Below are positions 1 to 5,864 of a stretch of 5,864 nt of DNA, in pieces; within the stretch, counting starts at the first letter, position 1, and the number at the start of each line of letters is the position of its first letter. The stretch lies in assembly GCA_944332105.1 (NCBI GenBank), contig CALVJI010000069.1:1-5864 (forward strand), given 5' to 3'. The stretch is from an uncultured Bacilli bacterium (GTDB taxonomy: Bacteria; Bacillota_I; Bacilli_A; RF39; UBA660). The notes under the pieces were generated by a model. It saw nothing but the letters and a program-made list of their open reading frames with translations, ran no database searches and had not been told where the DNA came from. Position numbers and translations under genes: made by a program.

Positions 1-11
1 AAAATCAAAAG

Positions 12-45
12 AAAAGCTTAATTTCAAGAAAAATTAAACTTTTTT
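12..45 (+). terminator. A/T-rich hairpin with T tract, possible terminator of an upstream gene
   Basis: Bases 12-24 can pair with 31-43 around a 6-base loop, with a single C-A mismatch (17 against 38). The stem runs straight into a T-rich stretch. It would end a plus-strand gene lying left of the window. The stem is almost all A-T, so it is weak and could be chance in A/T-rich DNA. The rest of 1-144 holds no convincing gene, and I found no promoter I trust there for the gene at 145. Confidence 0.35.
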
Positions 46-144
46 ATATTTATTAACTGTCAAACTCGGGTTATAACGTATCTTTATTAAAAGAACAAAT
101 GTATATTTCTTGTAAAAAACACCAAACTATTCATGTGATGACTT

Positions 145-660
145 ATGTTTTATCTAAATAGCTTTTTACTTTTTTCAATATTAGGATATCTTGGAGAACT
201 TAGTTTAAGTTTATTAGCCCATCAAACGAAAGAAACGTTACTGATTGGTCCTTGGATGCCCATTTATGGACTCGGATTACTCATCGTCCATGCCATCCAT
301 AAAAAATTAACTCAATATAAATTATCCAAAAAGAAAGAAGTATTTTTTTGCTTTCTTCTCAGTGTTATTTCATTAACCCTTCTAGAAGAATTAGGTGGCT
401 TAATAACTGCTACTCTTTTTCATCGTTCTTTTTGGAATTATGAAGGGCTTTTCTTATCGATAGGTCCTTATATCAATGTTTTCATCTCTCTAATATGGGG
501 AATTCTTGCTCTTATAATTGAATATCTCTTTTATCCCTTAGTAGCGCCTCTTCTTAAAAAAACACCACGTCTTCTTACATACACGCTACTTCTACTCTTC
601 TTATTAGACAATCTTTACTGTCTCACCAAAAACTTTTTCTCGCTTTTTTCTTCTCTTTAA
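145..660 (+). CDS. Putative ABC transporter permease-like membrane protein (PF06541, CmpB/type IV family)
   Basis: A 171-residue hydrophobic protein with about five membrane segments, at roughly residues 4-24, 36-52, 65-90, 106-135 and 143-160. It has the marks of the family annotated as 'putative ABC transporter type IV' (PF06541): GPWMPIYGLG at 35-44, a conserved acidic helix LLEELGG at 79-85, WNYEG at 97-101, and SLIWGILAL at about 115-123. Members are common in Bacillota, usually without an ATPase beside them, and their substrate and role are not established; none is claimed here. The ATG at 145 is the first start after an in-frame TGA at 139-141. No good Shine-Dalgarno precedes it, so initiation is weak or leaderless. 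The stop touches the murT promoter, with no terminator between, so read-through into murT is possible. The family call is from motif pattern; the function is unknown. Confidence 0.75.
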   Translation: MFYLNSFLLFSILGYLGELSLSLLAHQTKETLLIGPWMPIYGLGLLIVHAIHKKLTQYKLSKKKEVFFCFLLSVISLTLLEELGGLITATLFHRSFWNYEGLFLSIGPYINVFISLIWGILALIIEYLFYPLVAPLLKKTPRLLTYTLLLLFLLDNLYCLTKNFFSLFSSL

Positions 661-689
661 TTTACACCCTAAACAAGGCGTGTTATAAT
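661..689 (+). promoter_or_regulatory. Promoter of murT-gatD, extended -10 type
   Basis: TTTACA at 661-666 (-35), a 17-base spacer, and a perfect TATAAT at 684-689 preceded by TG at 681-682, giving TGnTATAAT. Transcription would start near 696, just ahead of the ribosome binding site AAGGAAG at 697-703, which lies 7 bases before the murT ATG. The -35 begins on the base after the stop codon of the preceding gene. Confidence 0.8.
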
Positions 690-710
690 TTAAAACAAGG
701 AAGTGGTTAT

Positions 711-2054
711 ATGCTACGCGCTTTGCAAATTCTAATTAATAAAGGTCTTTCCTTTATTTTAAAAATCTGTGGTAAAAATGGCACACAATTTCCTGGAGCC
801 ATTAGTTACAATATCAATCAGCATATATTAGAAAAAATCAAATACCCTAAATATGTCATTGGTGTTACAGGTTCTAGTGGTAAAGGAACAACAACGAATT
901 TTATCTATCACATTTTAAAAGATGCCGGTTATGATGTTGTCTATAATGCTTCAGGTAGCAACGGGATAAGAGCCATCACAACCCTTATTTTAAATAACTG
1001 TACAATCTTTGGTCGTTTTAAACATGAAGTCTTACTCTTAGAATTAGATGAAAGACATCTCCATCTTGCTTTTCAAAAAAACAAAATGACCCATCTAGTG
1101 ATTACGAATATTACTCGTGATCAACCCGCTCGTAATGGCTCACCTGATTTAATTTATGATGCGATATTTAATGCTTTAGATGAAAATACTACGCTCATAT
1201 TAAATGCTGATGATCCAGGACTTATGAAAGCCTCTTTAACATTTAAAGGCAAAATAATCACATTTGGGTTAAACAAAACAAAAGATTCTTACACAAAAAG
1301 TTCTGAATTCAACGTTGATGATGCCTACTGCCCAAACTGCCATAAAAAACTCATCTATTCTTTTTATCACTATGGTCATATTGGTTCATACTATTGTCCA
1401 AACTGCGATTTTAAAAGAGGAAATCCCGATTACGTAGGCTCAAAAATCAACTTACAAGAAAAACATATGCAAATCAATGGCCACGATATCATTTTAAACA
1501 AAGATTTTCTATTTACTGCCTATGCTTCCACAGCTGCCTATGCCCTTTGTCATACGATTGGGATTTCCGATGAAAAAATTTGCCATACTTTTAACGAAGA
1601 TCAAATTCCTACCAAAAGAGGAAAAGCGCTCTCAATAGATAATCGCACAATTACGATGCTCGAAAGCAAAAATGAAAACTGTTTAAGTTATTATCAATCT
1701 TTGCAATACATCGTAAATGCCCGAGGAAAAAAAGTGGTTATCTTAGGATTTGATAATGTCTCAAGAAGATATAAATATAACGACTTATCTTGGCTATGGG
1801 ATGTAGATTTTGAACTTTTAAACGATGAATCAATCGACAAAATTTTACTCATTGGTCGTTTTAAATGGGATGTCTATGTGAGACTCAACTATGCCCATAT
1901 TCCCCAAAAGAAAATGATTTTAATTGAAAACTTAAATAATCTTATTCCTATATTAAAAGAACAAACAACCGGCGACATTTACACCATGGTTTGCTTTGAT
2001 ATGACCGAAATATTACTAAACAAATTCAAGGAGGAAACACATGGAAACAATTAA
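711..2054 (+). CDS. murT: MurT, Mur-ligase-like subunit of lipid II isoglutaminyl synthase
   Basis: A 447-residue protein, close to the family's usual length of about 440. MurT works with GatD at the cytoplasmic membrane face. In the characterised enzyme it uses ATP to activate the alpha-carboxylate of D-Glu in the lipid II stem peptide, and ammonia from GatD converts it to D-isoglutamine. Visible features in order: FPGAIS at 27-32; P-loop TGSSGKGTTT at 53-62; ELDE at 111-114; NITRDQ at 133-138; LNADDP at 164-169; a four-cysteine ribbon, CPNC at 207-210 and CPNC at 229-232, typical of MurT; and the C-terminal DUF1727 domain with NDLSWLWDVDFE at 357-368, the region that contacts GatD and holds the aspartate proposed to complete the triad. 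Departures: the P-loop reads GKG rather than GKT, and the usual RDQLDRYGE is RDQPARNGS. It has its own promoter and ribosome binding site and overlaps gatD by 14 bases, so the two are co-expressed. Given the unusual GatD, the exact reaction is uncertain. Confidence 0.88.
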   Translation: MLRALQILINKGLSFILKICGKNGTQFPGAISYNINQHILEKIKYPKYVIGVTGSSGKGTTTNFIYHILKDAGYDVVYNASGSNGIRAITTLILNNCTIFGRFKHEVLLLELDERHLHLAFQKNKMTHLVITNITRDQPARNGSPDLIYDAIFNALDENTTLILNADDPGLMKASLTFKGKIITFGLNKTKDSYTKSSEFNVDDAYCPNCHKKLIYSFYHYGHIGSYYCPNCDFKRGNPDYVGSKINLQEKHMQINGHDIILNKDFLFTAYASTAAYALCHTIGISDEKICHTFNEDQIPTKRGKALSIDNRTITMLESKNENCLSYYQSLQYIVNARGKKVVILGFDNVSRRYKYNDLSWLWDVDFELLNDESIDKILLIGRFKWDVYVRLNYAHIPQKKMILIENLNNLIPILKEQTTGDIYTMVCFDMTEILLNKFKEETHGNN

Positions 2055-2766
2055 AATTGCCCATTTATACTATGATCTAATGAATTTATATGGCGAGCAT
2101 GGCAACATCAGTGCCCTAACCCACCATTTAGAAGCACATAACATCAAAACGATTGTCCACTACCTTTCACTTGAAGATGAAATTGATTTTTCAAAATACG
2201 ATTTTTTCTACATTGGCAGTGGCAACCGTCATGCCTTTGAATTAGTAAGAGAAGATTTATTAAAAAGAAAAAAAGAATTAATCACAGCAATAAACGACAA
2301 AAAATTCTTCTTAGTAACCGGCAATGCCATTGATCTTTTCGGTAAATCATTTATCACTTTACAAGAAGAAGAAAAAGAAGCTTTAGGTCTTTTTAATTAC
2401 GAAGCATTCGAAAATGAAACCCGCATTGTCGGTGAACAAGTATATCGTATGAAAAAACTAGATGACGAGATCATCGGTTTTCAAAATCGTTCCACTGTTT
2501 TAAAATATGTGAAAGAAAAACATTTATTTGATGTTTTACAAGGGAACGGATATGTAGTAAATTCCATCGTTGAAGGCATAAAAAAGAAAAACTTCTATGG
2601 CACTTACCTAATTGGTCCTTTATTAATTCGTAACCCACACTTCACAGAGTACTTAGTAGAACAATTAATTAAATCTAAAAATCTTTCTTATGAATATTAT
2701 AAAGATGAGTTAGAAACGAAAGCCTATGAAGAATACAAAAAAAATGTATTATACGAAAAAAAATAA
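2041..2766 (+). CDS. gatD: GatD-like subunit of lipid II isoglutaminyl synthase, catalytic Cys and His missing
   Basis: A 241-residue class I glutamine amidotransferase-like protein of the CobB/CobQ type, the usual GatD length. It starts inside the end of murT behind a strong AAGGAGG at 2028-2034 (6-base spacer). GatD normally hydrolyses glutamine and passes ammonia to MurT. The fold is recognisable: LYGEHGNI at 16-23 (family YGDxGNI), IGSG at 58-61 (GGGQD region), LVTGNAIDLFG at 91-101 (family CGGYQLLG), R128 in TRIVG, GFQNRST at 146-152 (family GxxNHxGRT), EG at 178-179, and GTYLIGPLLIRNP at 187-199 (family GTYxHGPxLxxNP). The catalytic cysteine position is Thr93 and the histidine position Ile191, and the whole protein has no cysteine, so it cannot be a thiol glutaminase. 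The frame is open and conserved, so it is not a decayed pseudogene. I infer a structural or altered role: it may support ammonia-dependent MurT or bring in another nucleophile. Confidence 0.85.
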   Translation: METIKIAHLYYDLMNLYGEHGNISALTHHLEAHNIKTIVHYLSLEDEIDFSKYDFFYIGSGNRHAFELVREDLLKRKKELITAINDKKFFLVTGNAIDLFGKSFITLQEEEKEALGLFNYEAFENETRIVGEQVYRMKKLDDEIIGFQNRSTVLKYVKEKHLFDVLQGNGYVVNSIVEGIKKKNFYGTYLIGPLLIRNPHFTEYLVEQLIKSKNLSYEYYKDELETKAYEEYKKNVLYEKK

Positions 2767-2793
2767 GAGTCTTCCACCATTAAAGACTCTTTT
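2756..2793. terminator. Bidirectional terminator between gatD and queH
   Basis: A perfect 9-base-pair stem, 2765-2773 with 2783-2791, has a 9-base loop. It is followed by TTTT on the plus strand (2790-2793) and, on the minus strand, by a run of eight T opposite A2756-2763. It therefore serves both convergent genes and should be stronger for queH. The right arm encodes the last residues of queH (Lys-Ser-Leu), the queH stop lies in the loop, and the left arm starts in the gatD stop codon. Confidence 0.85.
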
Positions 2794-3442
2794 CTAATGC
2801 TTTTAAACGCTTCTCTTTTTCACGTGCTTCTTTAGAAAAAAGACACCCACAATAATCCTGTCGATATAAATGATATTCTTTGGACATTAGAATACTCTTT
2901 TTATACCCATCTTCCTTTTTAAAATCACTATATAAAAAAGATAAAGCATACTTTCCAGCAAGTTCCTCGCCAATCTCATTAATCTTCTCTGCATTTTTAT
3001 AAGGACTAACCGTTAAACTTGTTCCGAAATAATCAAAACCTTTTTCTTTTGCTACCTGCGCAGTTTTTTCTAACCGTAAACGATAACACTTATGACAACG
3101 AATGCCTCCTTCTTTTTCACTTTCCAAACCCTTACTCATTTTCAAGAATGCATCTGCATCATAATCACAGTCCAAAAAAGCGATCGGATAAACTGTGTGA
3201 AACTCTTTTAAAAAACGGATTTGTTCCTCTTTTCTTTTAACATATTCATCATACGGTTCAATATTTGGATTATAATAAAAAACGGTAATATGAAAATGAT
3301 CGGCTAATTTAAGTAACACAGCCGAAGAACAAGGTGCACAACAAGTATGCAATAACAAAGTAGGCACAAGCCCTTTATCTTCATTTTCTGAAATAATTTC
3401 CAACATTTTCCGGTGGTAATTCACTTTTTCCATAAACATCAC
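2780..3442 (-). CDS. queH: QueH, epoxyqueuosine reductase
   Basis: A 220-residue protein of the former DUF208 family. QueH reduces epoxyqueuosine to queuosine in tRNA (wobble position of GUN anticodons), replacing the unrelated QueG. The cysteine pattern fits a metal/iron-sulfur enzyme of this family: HTCCAPCS at 32-39 (Cys34, 35, 38), RCHKCYRLRLE at 115-125 (Cys116, 119), and DYCGCLFS at 196-203 (Cys198, 200). GTSLTVSPYKN at 140-150 and the YHLYRQDYCGC stretch are also family-like, and the length is normal. The start is uncertain. A GTG at 3442, an ATG at 3439 and an ATG at 3433 are in frame, none has a Shine-Dalgarno, and the predicted transcription start falls on the first of them, which suggests leaderless translation. 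The gene has its own promoter downstream of divIB and ends in the shared terminator. It is not functionally tied to the cell-wall genes around it. Confidence 0.92.
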   Translation of the reverse strand: MMFMEKVNYHRKMLEIISENEDKGLVPTLLLHTCCAPCSSAVLLKLADHFHITVFYYNPNIEPYDEYVKRKEEQIRFLKEFHTVYPIAFLDCDYDADAFLKMSKGLESEKEGGIRCHKCYRLRLEKTAQVAKEKGFDYFGTSLTVSPYKNAEKINEIGEELAGKYALSFLYSDFKKEDGYKKSILMSKEYHLYRQDYCGCLFSKEAREKEKRLKALEKSL

Positions 3443-3448
3443 GGTTAT

Positions 3449-3477
3449 ATTCTATCACAAGTAAATAAATTATTCAA
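3449..3477 (-). promoter_or_regulatory. Promoter of queH, extended -10, predicting a leaderless mRNA
   Basis: On the minus strand, TTGAAT at 3477-3472 (-35) is followed by a 17-base spacer and TAGAAT at 3454-3449 (-10), with TG two bases upstream giving TGATAGAAT. Seven bases further lies position 3442, the G of the GTG start, so there is no room for a 5' leader or ribosome binding site. It sits in the 38-base gap after the divIB stop. Confidence 0.7.
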
Positions 3478-3480
3478 AAG

Positions 3481-4197
3481 CTAACTTTCATACAGACTAA
3501 ATGATATTCGATCACTAGATGAGTCTAAATACAAAATTCCACTTTTTCCCTCTAAAGAAGCATAGATTTCAATATAACTATTTAATTTAGAAAGATTAAT
3601 CAAATTCACATAAACACTATTTCCATCGGTCATCCGAAGAAAAAATCTAGTTTCATCAATCATCACATCATTACTCTGCCAAGGTTGATACTCGATCTCA
3701 CTAATTAATTTTAACACATTTGAATCAATTTCTTTTAACTCGTCTACTAAGCGTTCATACAAAGTATCTGGCACATAGTTAATCAAAGTAGGTACACCAT
3801 TTATTAATAAACTGTCAACTTCTTTATGATTTGCAAGGACAAGCTTGTTCGTATTTCGATTGTAAAACAACGGTAAAGATTCCTCTACTTGAATTGTCAA
3901 TGTTCCGAAAATACTTTTATGAATCTCTGCTTTATCAATCTCGTCAATGCTCTGTATTCTGCTTTCAATCTCTTTTGTACTCGTCCGAAATAAATAAGGA
4001 TAGTTTTTAAAACCAGAGGCAACTATAATTTCATGATCAGAAATAAGTTCATTCCCAATAATAATAATATTCCTTGTTTTTAAATTGAATAAATAAACAA
4101 AAATCAATCCCACGACAAAAAGAAGAAAGAAAATTTTAAAAACTGCTTTCCATTTAATTTTCCGCTTAATTACCTTCTTCTTTTTCACCCGTCTCAC
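3481..4197 (-). CDS. divIB: Cell division protein DivIB/FtsQ
   Basis: A 238-residue bitopic membrane protein of the divisome, which works with FtsL/DivIC to control septal peptidoglycan synthesis. Visible parts: a short, strongly basic cytoplasmic tail (residues 1-18, rich in Lys/Arg); one membrane segment at about 19-38; a POTRA domain from about 42 to 105 beginning NIIIIGNELIS; then the beta domain with GVPTLINY at 134-141 and ILYLDSSSD at 221-229. It is slightly shorter than B. subtilis DivIB (about 260), mainly at the two ends. The gene follows murB in the order murG-murB-divIB, as in B. subtilis. The start is ambiguous. GTG at 4197 overlaps the murB stop as GTGA, but the AAGGA before it leaves only 3 bases. 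A second in-frame GTG at 4188 (codon 4) leaves 12. Either changes the protein by three residues. The call rests on architecture and gene order; sequence identity in this family is low. Confidence 0.88.
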   Translation of the reverse strand: MRRVKKKKVIKRKIKWKAVFKIFFLLFVVGLIFVYLFNLKTRNIIIIGNELISDHEIIVASGFKNYPYLFRTSTKEIESRIQSIDEIDKAEIHKSIFGTLTIQVEESLPLFYNRNTNKLVLANHKEVDSLLINGVPTLINYVPDTLYERLVDELKEIDSNVLKLISEIEYQPWQSNDVMIDETRFFLRMTDGNSVYVNLINLSKLNSYIEIYASLEGKSGILYLDSSSDRISFSLYES

Positions 4198-5084
4198 CAG
4201 TCCTTATATTCTTGTTCTAAAATTAGATCGATGTGATATGCTTCTTCTACTTTATCATGTACTAATTGTATCAAACTTCGAATATCTTTTCCAGTCGCAT
4301 TCCCTAAATTAATAATAAAATTTGCATGCTTGACACTTACCATCGCATCACCAATTCTTGTTCCCTTTAATCCTAACTCATCAATAAGTTTCCCACTAGG
4401 AAGTGTCGGACTAGGATTGCGAAAAACACTTCCAGCACTTGGATACTCTAATGGTTGTGATGCCAATCGTCTTTGCAACCGATCAGCAATAAGCCCTAAA
4501 GACTTTTTCTTATCTCCACTTGGCAAGCAAAAAACCGCTTCTAAAATAATATGACCTGGGTTTTCTTTAAAAAAGCTTGTCCGATAATCATGGGAAAGTT
4601 CTTCTTTTGGTGATGTTTTTATCACGCCATCAGGCGTTAAATAACGAACACTTTTTAAATAAGTAAAAGTCGCAGTTTTATAAGCTTCCGCATTGCCAAA
4701 AATAGCCCCGCCAACCGTTCCTGGAATACCACTGGCCCATTCTAAACCACAAAGCCCATGTTCTAAGCAATCGCGTGCTAAAAAATTAAGCATCACTCCA
4801 GCACCTACAGTTACTTCATTTTCCTGATATTCTATTTGCCGCATTTGATCCAATTTAACGATCACTCCATCATACATCGTATCAGATAAAATCACATTTG
4901 ATCCATTACCTAACACAAAATAAGAAAGATGATTTTCGTGGGCATAATTCACAAATTTTTGCACATCTTCTTCATTACGTGGATGAAGCAAATATTTGGT
5001 GTGTGTCTTAATGCGATAAGTATTTAGTGTTTCTAAATCGACATTTTCTTCTACAATACCAAATTGAGATAAAACCTCTTTCAT
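4194..5084 (-). CDS. murB: MurB, UDP-N-acetylenolpyruvoylglucosamine reductase
   Basis: A 296-residue FAD enzyme that uses NADPH to reduce UDP-GlcNAc-enolpyruvate to UDP-MurNAc, the second committed step of peptidoglycan synthesis in the cytoplasm. Motifs: NTYRI at 21-25; FVLGNGSNVIL at 56-66 (FAD binding); GLEWASGIPGTVGGAI at 113-128; DYRTSFF at 166-172 with Arg168; PSAGSVFRNP at 215-224 with Ser219, the expected catalytic proton donor; GKLIDELGLKG at 231-241; HANFIIN at 253-259; and a C-terminal LEQE at 289-292 in place of the usual LEPE. Length and the GSVFRNP form fit the shorter type II MurB of Gram-positives. Small oddities: the usual GG after the first motif is replaced (THTK at 27-30) and NAGAY reads NAEAY at 131-135. 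The ATG at 5084 overlaps the murG stop as ATGA, with an AAAGGA ribosome binding site at about 5098-5093 inside murG, so translation is probably coupled. Confidence 0.95.
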   Translation of the reverse strand: MKEVLSQFGIVEENVDLETLNTYRIKTHTKYLLHPRNEEDVQKFVNYAHENHLSYFVLGNGSNVILSDTMYDGVIVKLDQMRQIEYQENEVTVGAGVMLNFLARDCLEHGLCGLEWASGIPGTVGGAIFGNAEAYKTATFTYLKSVRYLTPDGVIKTSPKEELSHDYRTSFFKENPGHIILEAVFCLPSGDKKKSLGLIADRLQRRLASQPLEYPSAGSVFRNPSPTLPSGKLIDELGLKGTRIGDAMVSVKHANFIINLGNATGKDIRSLIQLVHDKVEEAYHIDLILEQEYKDW

Positions 5085-5815
5085 GATATCATTTCCTTTA
5101 TTTCATGATAGATAACCTCTGCACTATTTTTCGTATCCAAACTATGCATCGCATGAATCATTTTTAAACGTGTAGTGGTATCTTTAAGTAAAAAATCTAC
5201 TTTTTCTAAAAAAGAATCTACTGTCAAATCCTTTTCTTCTAACAAATAAATACAGTTTTTCTTCTGAAGTTCTAACGCATTATAATACTGATGATTATTG
5301 GCAACATTAGGGCTTGGAATAATAATCGCCGGTACTTCTAAAGCTAAAATCTCACTTAAAGAACCAGCGCCAGCCCGTGAAACAACTAAATCACTTGCCT
5401 TTAAAAGTCCTGGCAACTCCTCTACATAAGGAAGCACTTTTACATTACTAGGATAACTTTCTTTCATAAACTCCTCATAATGACTTTTACCTGTAATATA
5501 GCAAACTTCATAATGCTTCTTGTCCATCTTCTGTAAACAAGCTTGCATCTTTTTATTTAAAGACCCACTTCCCAAAGAACCCGCGACAATCGTAATAAGC
5601 TTACTTCCTTTAGTAAAACCAAGGGTCGTTTTATCTTTTTTAGAAATTTCTAGCGCCCACGCCCCACAAGGATGACCTGTATAAATAACTTTCCCTTTAG
5701 TTTTTAAATATTTTTCACTACTCTCAAAAGTAACGCCAATCAAATCCGCATATCGACTAATCATTTTATTCGTTTTTCCAGGGATACTATTCTCTTCATT
5801 CCCTCGCTTAAACAC
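5081..5815 (-). CDS. murG: MurG, C-terminal UDP-GlcNAc-binding part only; N-terminal domain absent
   Basis: MurG transfers GlcNAc from UDP-GlcNAc to lipid I, making lipid II on the inner membrane face. This frame encodes 244 residues against a usual length of about 360. It joins the family at ENSIPGKTNK (8-17, family HEQNSxPGxxNK), then YTGHP at 45-49, the nucleotide loop AGSLGSGSLN at 78-87 (family GGSQGAxxxN), SRAGAGSLSEI at 146-156, VPAIIIPSPN at 161-170, and NNHQYYNA at 173-180. All the UDP-GlcNAc site is present. Missing are about the first 120 residues, including the GGTGGH loop and catalytic histidine of the acceptor domain. The frame has an upstream stop at 5845-5843. Its only early start, GTG at 5815, lies 17 bases from the ribosome binding site, too far for normal initiation, while an ATG at 5823 in another frame is well placed. 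As written the protein should be inactive: a deletion or assembly error is likeliest. Order murG-murB-divIB is B. subtilis-like. Confidence 0.85.
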   Translation of the reverse strand: MFKRGNEENSIPGKTNKMISRYADLIGVTFESSEKYLKTKGKVIYTGHPCGAWALEISKKDKTTLGFTKGSKLITIVAGSLGSGSLNKKMQACLQKMDKKHYEVCYITGKSHYEEFMKESYPSNVKVLPYVEELPGLLKASDLVVSRAGAGSLSEILALEVPAIIIPSPNVANNHQYYNALELQKKNCIYLLEEKDLTVDSFLEKVDFLLKDTTTRLKMIHAMHSLDTKNSAEVIYHEIKEMIS

Positions 5816-5820
5816 ATTTT

Positions 5821-5864
5821 CATTTTCGTTTTCTCCTTCTCTTTATTGCACGATTATTATATCA
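5821..5864 (-). promoter_or_regulatory. Extended -10 promoter, ribosome binding site and out-of-frame ATG before the murG fragment
   Basis: On the minus strand the window edge begins with TGATATAAT (5864-5856), an extended -10 whose -35 would lie outside. AAGGAG at 5838-5833 then sits 9 bases before ATG at 5823-5821. This looks like an ordinary gene start, but the ATG frame reads MKMCLSEG and ends after 20 codons at a TGA near 5764, out of frame with murG. MKMCLS resembles the first beta strand expected at the start of MurG. Confidence 0.6.

Noticed and set aside
49..134. Possible promoters for the gene at 145 (TTATAA near 71, TATTCA near 128)
   Set aside because: No matching -35 at 16-18 bases was found for either beyond what chance gives in A/T-rich DNA.
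3019..3240. 73-codon open frame on the plus strand
   Set aside because: It lies wholly inside queH on the opposite strand, has no ribosome binding site or recognisable domain, and queH is strongly supported.
4330..4554. 74-codon open frame on the plus strand
   Set aside because: It is antisense to the conserved C-terminal half of murB and shows no family motif; a shadow frame.
5764..5823. 20-codon frame from ATG 5823 as a regulatory leader peptide for murG
   Set aside because: Its start is well placed, but the peptide shows no run of codons or hairpin typical of attenuation, and it overlaps the conserved murG sequence. A deletion or assembly error at the murG start explains it better.
1..5864. 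CRISPR array, insertion sequence, tRNA/rRNA, riboswitch or phage genes
   Set aside because: Reading both strands showed no repeated units with spacers, no transposase or terminal repeats, and no RNA gene signature. Gaps between genes are all under 150 bases.
5843..5864. DIIIVQ just upstream of the murG frame as a remnant of the MurG N-terminal domain
   Set aside because: It is cut off by a stop at 5845-5843, its distance to ENSIPG is shorter than expected, and the same bases make a good extended -10 promoter.

Overview
The window is A/T-rich and tightly packed, from a Gram-positive, low-GC bacterium with a cell wall. It is probably an uncultured or poorly studied Bacilli or Erysipelotrichia-like lineage of the Bacillota. 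TGA works as a stop (it ends murG and murB) and tryptophan is TGG, so this is not a Mycoplasma-type code. The gene content (MurT/GatD, QueH, and the order murG-murB-divIB) is typical of Bacillota. The lineage is inferred; no marker in the window fixes the species.

Layout: the plus strand carries a small multi-pass membrane protein of the putative 'ABC transporter type IV' (CmpB-like, PF06541) family at 145-660. It is followed by murT (711-2054) and gatD (2041-2766), which overlap by 14 bases and have their own extended -10 promoter. The minus strand, read leftwards from the right edge, carries the C-terminal part of murG (5815-5081), murB (5084-4194) and divIB/ftsQ (4197-3481), each overlapping the next by 4 bases. 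queH (3442-2780) follows with its own promoter. The two groups converge on a bidirectional terminator at about 2756-2793, made partly from the last codons of queH.

Theme: most genes concern peptidoglycan. MurB makes UDP-MurNAc, MurG adds GlcNAc to lipid I, MurT/GatD would amidate the D-Glu of lipid II, and DivIB takes part in septal synthesis. QueH belongs to tRNA queuosine synthesis and looks unrelated.

Main points for a second look: (1) GatD has no cysteine at all. The nucleophile position is Thr93 and the catalytic histidine position is Ile191, so it cannot be a normal glutaminase, and its MurT partner also departs from consensus at some motifs. (2) murG lacks its N-terminal acceptor-binding domain, while a promoter, a ribosome binding site and an ATG sit directly upstream in another frame, as if about 350 bases had been deleted out of frame (real, or an assembly error). 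(3) queH appears to be translated from a leaderless or nearly leaderless transcript.
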